Origin: Zygophlyctis sp. KS116
Lineage: Eukaryota > Chytridiomycota
DNA: 59,576 bases
Direction: 5' to 3'
Assembly (NCBI GenBank): GCA_054661495.1
Contig: BAAFSQ010000033.1
Span: 1 to 59,576 of the forward strand
Part shown: piece after piece, positions 55,184-59,576 of the stretch
How the letters are laid out: the number at the start of each line of letters is the position of its first letter
How positions within the stretch are numbered: the stretch's first letter is position 1
Notes under the pieces: generated by a model
Databases searched by the model: none
Told to the model about the DNA's origin: nothing
Seen by the model: the letters and a program-made list of their open reading frames with translations, nothing else
Position numbers and translations under genes: made by a program

Positions 55184-56739
55184 GTCGATTTGGTGACAAT
55201 CCGTGGGATGTAGAAAGTATTTCTGTTTTTTTAATTGGAAGAAATAGATTCTGTCACTGCTAAAATGGAAATGACAGCGTCAATGATGCTAAATTCTGCA
55301 GTTAATGATTTTGCTCAAAGCTCCAGAATGTCTAGTTTCCCTTCTTCTGAGTCCATTTCGTCTGTCATATCTTGGCACGGGACAGCTGAATCAGTTGCGA
55401 TCAAGTCTGAAAACAGGCCGTTGGCGTCAGAAACGGTTGATCAGCCAATTAAATCTCAAGTTTTGCAAGGGGAAAATATTTTGCAACTATTTAAAGTGGA
55501 TTTACTTGCAGAAAAATATGGATTTTTGAAGAAGCATTTCAAATATCAGATCAAGGGGCCTGTAAGCTTTTTATTTAATATCAAGGACTCTCAAGTTAAG
55601 AGAAGATACTCTGACTTTTTATGGATTCATCAATATCTCTTGAAAAAGTTTCCTTACAGATTGATATTAAAGGTGATTTGTGATGTCTAATCAAAGATTC
55701 CTCCAAAAAAGCTGACTTTAGATCGTGTTCAGTTAGATTCTAGGAGAAGGGGCCTCGCTAGATTTGTCAATTACATATATTCTCATCCAGAATTCTCAAA
55801 AGATAGTGTTGTAGATGGGTTTTTAAGAGAAAATATGGTAAAATTACACTTTTTAAAATTAGGAATTTCAGGATTTGGCTCAAAGAATTCAGTTTGTAGA
55901 GACAGAGATTCCAAGTCAAGATATTTTTGATGTTCCAAATGATGTTAATATTTATGTTGCTCAATTAATGTCTTCTATAAATGTTTTGGAGTCAAAGTAT
56001 ATCGATCTCCTGCAAATTCTAGGGCTCATGAGAGATTCAGTATGTGGGCAAGGTGCTCACATGAAGGTTATGGGTAAACTCTTAACGCAAATGGCAATTC
56101 CTTTGGATTGTTTAGATGTTTCCTGTAAATCATGTCTCAGAAGATTTGATGGTTTGAATAATGTTGCTCATGGACTTGATTCTCTTTCACAAATACAATC
56201 AGAGAAGAATTTTAAACTCTTGGAAAATATTATCGATTTTTTACAGTTGCAAATTGATATTTTTAAGTCTACAAATGTAATCTTTTACAATATTTATTCA
56301 CAGGAGCTGCTTCTTAGAAGGGAAAAAACTATAGAAGAAATTAATTTGCCTACCATCATACAAAAAATTGAAAGCGGGACCTCAAGAATCTCTGAACTAC
56401 GCCTCAAACAGGGATTTGATGCTGAAATTCAAAAGTTGACGCTACTATTGGATCAGGTAAAACAGTGGTCTAAATTACTAGGAATTGCGCGAGAAGGAGT
56501 GGTTAGAAAAACAAATTGTTTTTATAAACTCTTGTATTTGGTCAGAAATTAAATGGAGTCATTTTAGGAAGTCCATTATTGATGATCACATTATGCATTT
56601 TCTAGTAATTACAAGAGATATAAGTTTGGATATTTCAAAGGTTTGTATTTAATTTTTTAAATGAAAGATATTTAATAATATTAATTATCTGATTCCGCCA
56701 GAGGATGAAGATCAGGTTGAAAATACGACGGCTTCTTAA
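55180..56739 (+). CDS. PX-BAR sorting nexin, SNX8/Mvp1-like
   Basis: Protein of 474 aa. The PX domain lies at about residues 110-215, with RRYSDFLWIHQYLLKKFPYR, the basic phosphoinositide-binding stretch IPPKKL, and RRRGLARFVNYIYSHPEF. A helical BAR-like region follows and ends near FINSCIWSEIKW. This order fits Mvp1/SNX8 nexins that tubulate endosomes for retrieval to the Golgi/vacuole pathway. Introns are at 55217-55241, 55673-55696, 55838-55871, 56457-56481 and 56641-56667. The ATG at 55180 overlaps the RanGAP stop; a later in-frame ATG around 55265 is possible but would drop the FGDNPWDVE start. Confidence 0.82.
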
Positions 56740-57019
56740 TCAAGTGCTCCCAAATTCAACATGACTTGCTTATGTTTTTCAACCTTTTGTTTTAAATTTG
56801 GATCGCCCAAAAGTTCTAAAGATTCAAAGGATTCAAACTTGCCTACTGAGGTTTTAATCACGTCTTCTGGATGTGCGAGAAGGATTTTGTTCATAAAGTA
56901 ATGCAAAATATCTTTTATTTCTGAGTGATTCCGGATATACAATTCGTTTTGAATACGTAAATCAATCTATAATTAGGATTGTTTGATACCTTTTCACGAT
57001 TGATATTGTCTGATTTCAT
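56736..57019 (-). CDS. RIIa-domain protein, RIIAD1-like
   Basis: Protein of 86 aa after removing the 23-nt intron 56967-56989, the shortest in the window. The core RIQNELYIRNHSEIKDILHYFMNKILLAHPEDVIK aligns with RIIAD1 (RIANEKYLRTHKEV...FFREIFLKRPDNIL). RIIa folds form dimerisation/docking platforms for A-kinase anchoring helices, often in flagellar radial spokes. It lies 103 bp downstream of IFT54 on the same strand. Its stop shares bases with the SNX stop (TTAA at 56736-56739). Confidence 0.75.
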
Positions 57020-57122
57020 GGCTACAAAGCGCGAAACAATTCCCCGAACTGAAAGAGTTTGTTTTTGAGAATTTAGATACTGTATTAACAAAAAATCTGA
57101 TGGATAAAAATAAAAAACTTAT

Positions 57123-58663
57123 TTAATTAAGAATTGGTTTTGAGAGATTCAATAAATGATTTGTAATTTCTAAATCTTTCTTCAAAATATCACCCTTCAA
57201 AATACGTATTTTTTCCATCTTTAAATTATTAAAAATGTTTCACACCTGCTCATCAATAATTTTATCCAATTTTTGATGTTTATCATCATGACCAAACCCA
57301 AATACAGCTGTTTCTTCCTTGAACTTTTTTTCATACTTTGCAGCCTCTTTTCTCCAAAATAATAATTCTTTCCTCATCCCATCCATATCTTCCTGAATGT
57401 AGTCTACCATTTTACCAAGAGGGTGAGTACTTTTGCACAGTAGCTGGATTGATTGCCTTATAACTTCAATCTACCAAATTATGATAACTTTATACCTCTT
57501 GTGGACTAATGGACTTCTTCGAGTCTGCTAGTTCAGAGTTATCTTTCTCATTTTTTTGACCTTCTAAAGTTTTCTTTGCTAGCAAAAGTTTGGACACCAA
57601 ACCTCCTTGTTCAACTCTTTGATAATCAGATTCTTCCGTCTATACTTTCAGAAATTGCCATCTTACAGGTATTTCATCCCCAGTAACTTCTAAAGCTAAA
57701 AATGATCCATCATCCCTTTCTGGCCCCTCATCCATTAAAATAGCTGTTAGAGGCCTATTATAATGATAATTTAAAAAATACATCAAAACTGTCTCATGTA
57801 CTATTTCTGGTTTCTTAGCTTTTGGAGGTGGGGCACGAGCAGTCATGGGCCGATAACCTTTATGAACATTTGAATTCGAATCTACGTTTCGTTCTTGTTG
57901 ACCTGGTATAAATTATTTAAATCTTACTATTCTCCTCCTTCAGATCGTTTAAAGAGTCACTGGCGGGTTTAGTATCCTTCACTATTTTTCTCTTATCAGT
58001 CTCTCGAGAAACAGATTCATCATTAATTTTTGGCATATCACCGTCATTTTCTATCATGACAATATTATCTTCCTTTTCTTCTTTAATATGTACGGACTTG
58101 TCATATGAGCCCTCTATAGACACTTTATTCTTTGTTATATTTTCTGCTCCTTTTGATATCTGGTTTTGAGTCGAGTGATTAAGTTTATTCACAACTTTGT
58201 TTACAGCCAATTCAAAGGGTAACTTAATGTGAGAAAGTCAAAAATACACGATTAAGAACGGTTTCGGCCACCATTTGTAATAAAGTGTTTGTAGCATCTG
58301 CATCCATTCCTGCTATTACTTTGTAACTGTCTATAGCAGGAGCTGCGCCATGAATATATTCTTCATCTTTTAGCGGAATAATTAGCTTTACCAATAGTTT
58401 GAATCATTTTATTCAAGTATGCCACTTTAGCCTCTTTTTCCTGATTTATCAAGGTTATAAAGAATTACCTTGACATTTTCGGACATCATTTCTTCATTCG
58501 TATAAAGGCCAAAATAGTATCCAGTATTATTAATTACTTCAGAAAAAATATCATGAATATATCTAAAGGGAGGACGTGATAGTAATTTCTGATTTAATGG
58601 CGGTTTTTGAATAATTTGGCCAAGTAATTCAATTGTTTTCGCAATCGTTTCTTGCGACGACAT
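57123..58663 (-). CDS. IFT54: Intraflagellar transport protein IFT54 (TRAF3IP1)
   Basis: IFT-B subunit of 452 aa that carries tubulin cargo and contacts kinesin in the flagellum. The N-terminal CH-like domain begins KTIELLGQIIQKPPLNQKLL, then SRPPFRYIHDIFSEVI. The charged middle is low-complexity and contains RPMTARAPPP, seen in the family. The C-terminal coiled coil holds GGLVSKLLLAKK, IRQSIQLLCKSTHPLGKMVDY and a short tail homologous to human TRAF3IP1. Introns are at 57219-57245, 57471-57495, 57640-57666, 57903-57927, 58223-58247, 58367-58391 and 58441-58468. The start ATG at 58663 is 17 bp from the divergent UBE2S ATG. Confidence 0.92.
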
Positions 58664-58680
58664 TTCGCGTATTTTGAGAA

Positions 58681-59407
58681 ATGGAAAATCAAAGTCCAAA
58701 TGTCGCAAAAAGAATCTCTAAAGGTGATTTTTATGAATTAAAAACAGAACTTGCTCAATTAATTGTGTCTCCTCCTGAAGGAATCATACTCATTCCAAAC
58801 GAACAGAATATTTTCGACATCCAAGCGTGGATTCAAGGACCAGAAGGTTATTTCTTGATTATAATTTACAGAGACACCATTTTCAAATGGCTCATTCAGG
58901 ATTAAACTAACTCTTGGGAAAGGTATTATTACTATTTTGTTTATATTTAGATTTTCCAACATCACCCCCCAAAGGTAGAAGATAAAATCATTTGATCTTA
59001 AAGGCACTTTTTTAACCAAAATCTTTCATCCAAATGTATCTAAAGCAGGGGAAATATGCGTCAATACATTGAAGAAAGACTGGACTGCTGAAGTCGAGAT
59101 AAAAGACATATTCTTGACGATCAAATGCTTATTGATAGCTCCCAATCCCGAATCAGCATTAAACGAAGAAGCTGGAAGATTGATGTTGGAGGACTATGAT
59201 GCTTATTACAAGCATGCCAAGTTGTTGACTAGCATTCATGCGCCCAATCAAACTTTTGATAAACTACTGGATAACTCTACGGGTACATGCTCAAGTTTAT
59301 CATTGGATAATGTATTAAATCAAGCTGTATTATTATCAACTACAAGTAATAAAAAAAGAATTTTGCCAGAAAAATCGAATAAAAAAAGAACTTTACGTCG
59401 CCTTTAG
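58681..59407 (+). CDS. UBE2S: APC/C elongating E2 ubiquitin-conjugating enzyme UBE2S
   Basis: Protein of 214 aa (human UBE2S is 222). The E2 core includes [17 protein letters not shown], the KIFHPNV motif, catalytic Cys in [15 protein letters not shown], and [17 protein letters not shown]. The last residues are KKRTLRRL; in human UBE2S the terminal LRRL peptide binds the APC/C platform, and K11 chain building depends on it. Introns are 58847-58871, 58923-58950 and 58975-59003, all phase 1. The 17-bp gap to IFT54 means the two promoters must overlap each other or the genes. Confidence 0.95.
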
Positions 59408-59479
59408 AAAAAGTATTTTTGAGGCAGTGTCAGCAAACAGTAATTATACTGAAACGATAAGTCTAATAAAAATGTGATA

Positions 59480-59576
59480 ATGATACATTGGAATTTTTCT
59501 GTTAACTCGTTTGATAGTTTAGGAGGAAGTTCTAGGACCAGAGATAGTAATTATGGTGATGAAGTTTTTACTGATG
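59480..59576 (+). CDS. Possible 5' end of a further gene, cut by window edge
   Basis: Open frame from the ATG at 59480 to the window end (32 codons), reading Ser/Asp-rich sequence (SFDSLGGSSRTRDSNYGD). An internal GTTAAC...TTTAG could be a 22-nt intron. Too short to identify. Confidence 0.3.
   Translation, partial: MIHWNFSVNSFDSLGGSSRTRDSNYGDEVFTD

Noticed and set aside
1-59576. tRNA, rRNA, CRISPR arrays, replication origins, intact transposons
   Set aside because: No cloverleaf, rRNA core motif, regularly spaced direct repeats or terminal inverted repeats with a transposase were seen on reading both strands; a covariance-model scan could still reveal small RNAs.

Overview
This window is a gene-dense, AT-rich stretch of a eukaryotic nuclear genome. 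About 36 protein-coding genes lie in 59.6 kb, and nearly all intergenic gaps are under 300 bp. I rebuilt exon joins by hand from reading frame and protein-family similarity. About 97 spliceosomal introns result. Almost all are 23-38 nt (mean about 27, one of 52), and every spliced gene closes to a whole number of codons. Flagellar/ciliary genes are present (IFT54, CCDC13, CEP162, a RIIa-domain protein), together with Ssz1, an SNX8/Mvp1-type nexin, a Brc1/Rtt107-type BRCT protein and the meiotic gene MSH4. This fits a zoosporic, early-diverging fungus or close relative (chytrid-, Cryptomycota- or aphelid-like). The clade cannot be fixed from this window, and a non-fungal flagellate is not strictly excluded.

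Layout. 0.4-10.9 kb: SKI3 (RNA exosome cofactor) converging on BLM10/PA200 (proteasome activator). 10.9-16.2 kb: multi-BRCT repair protein, eIF3h, MSH4. 16.5-19.1 kb: a divergent pair of F-box-like/ankyrin/membrane-segment paralogues. 19.2-20.9 kb: COA8, MYCBP/AMY-1, a four-CBS protein. 20.9-21.8 kb: the only sizeable gene-poor island, with a decayed RNase H-like retroelement scrap. 21.8-29.4 kb: SulP anion transporter, pyridoxal kinase, SSZ1, amino-acid transporter, PAF1, RPB10. 29.4-38.4 kb, minus strand: CEP162, small unknown genes, TOP3B, a three-RRM protein. 38.6-44.2 kb: NOG1, SMYD methyltransferase, glycerol kinase, a small unknown gene. 44.3-51.7 kb: PFAS, TDP1 with an added zinc finger, a bHLH factor, NUP54. 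51.8-59.6 kb: SRP19, CCDC13, RanGAP (RNA1), SNX8/Mvp1-like nexin, RIIAD1-like, IFT54, UBE2S and the start of one more gene.

Compaction is the theme. Three convergent pairs share stop-codon bases. Three same-strand pairs are separated by 3 nt, 0 nt or a 4-nt ATGA overlap. Divergent start codons lie as little as 17 bp apart. The genes are mostly unrelated housekeeping functions, but four encode flagellum/centriole proteins and three of those (CCDC13, RIIAD1-like, IFT54) fall within 6.5 kb. No rRNA, tRNA or CRISPR array was recognised.
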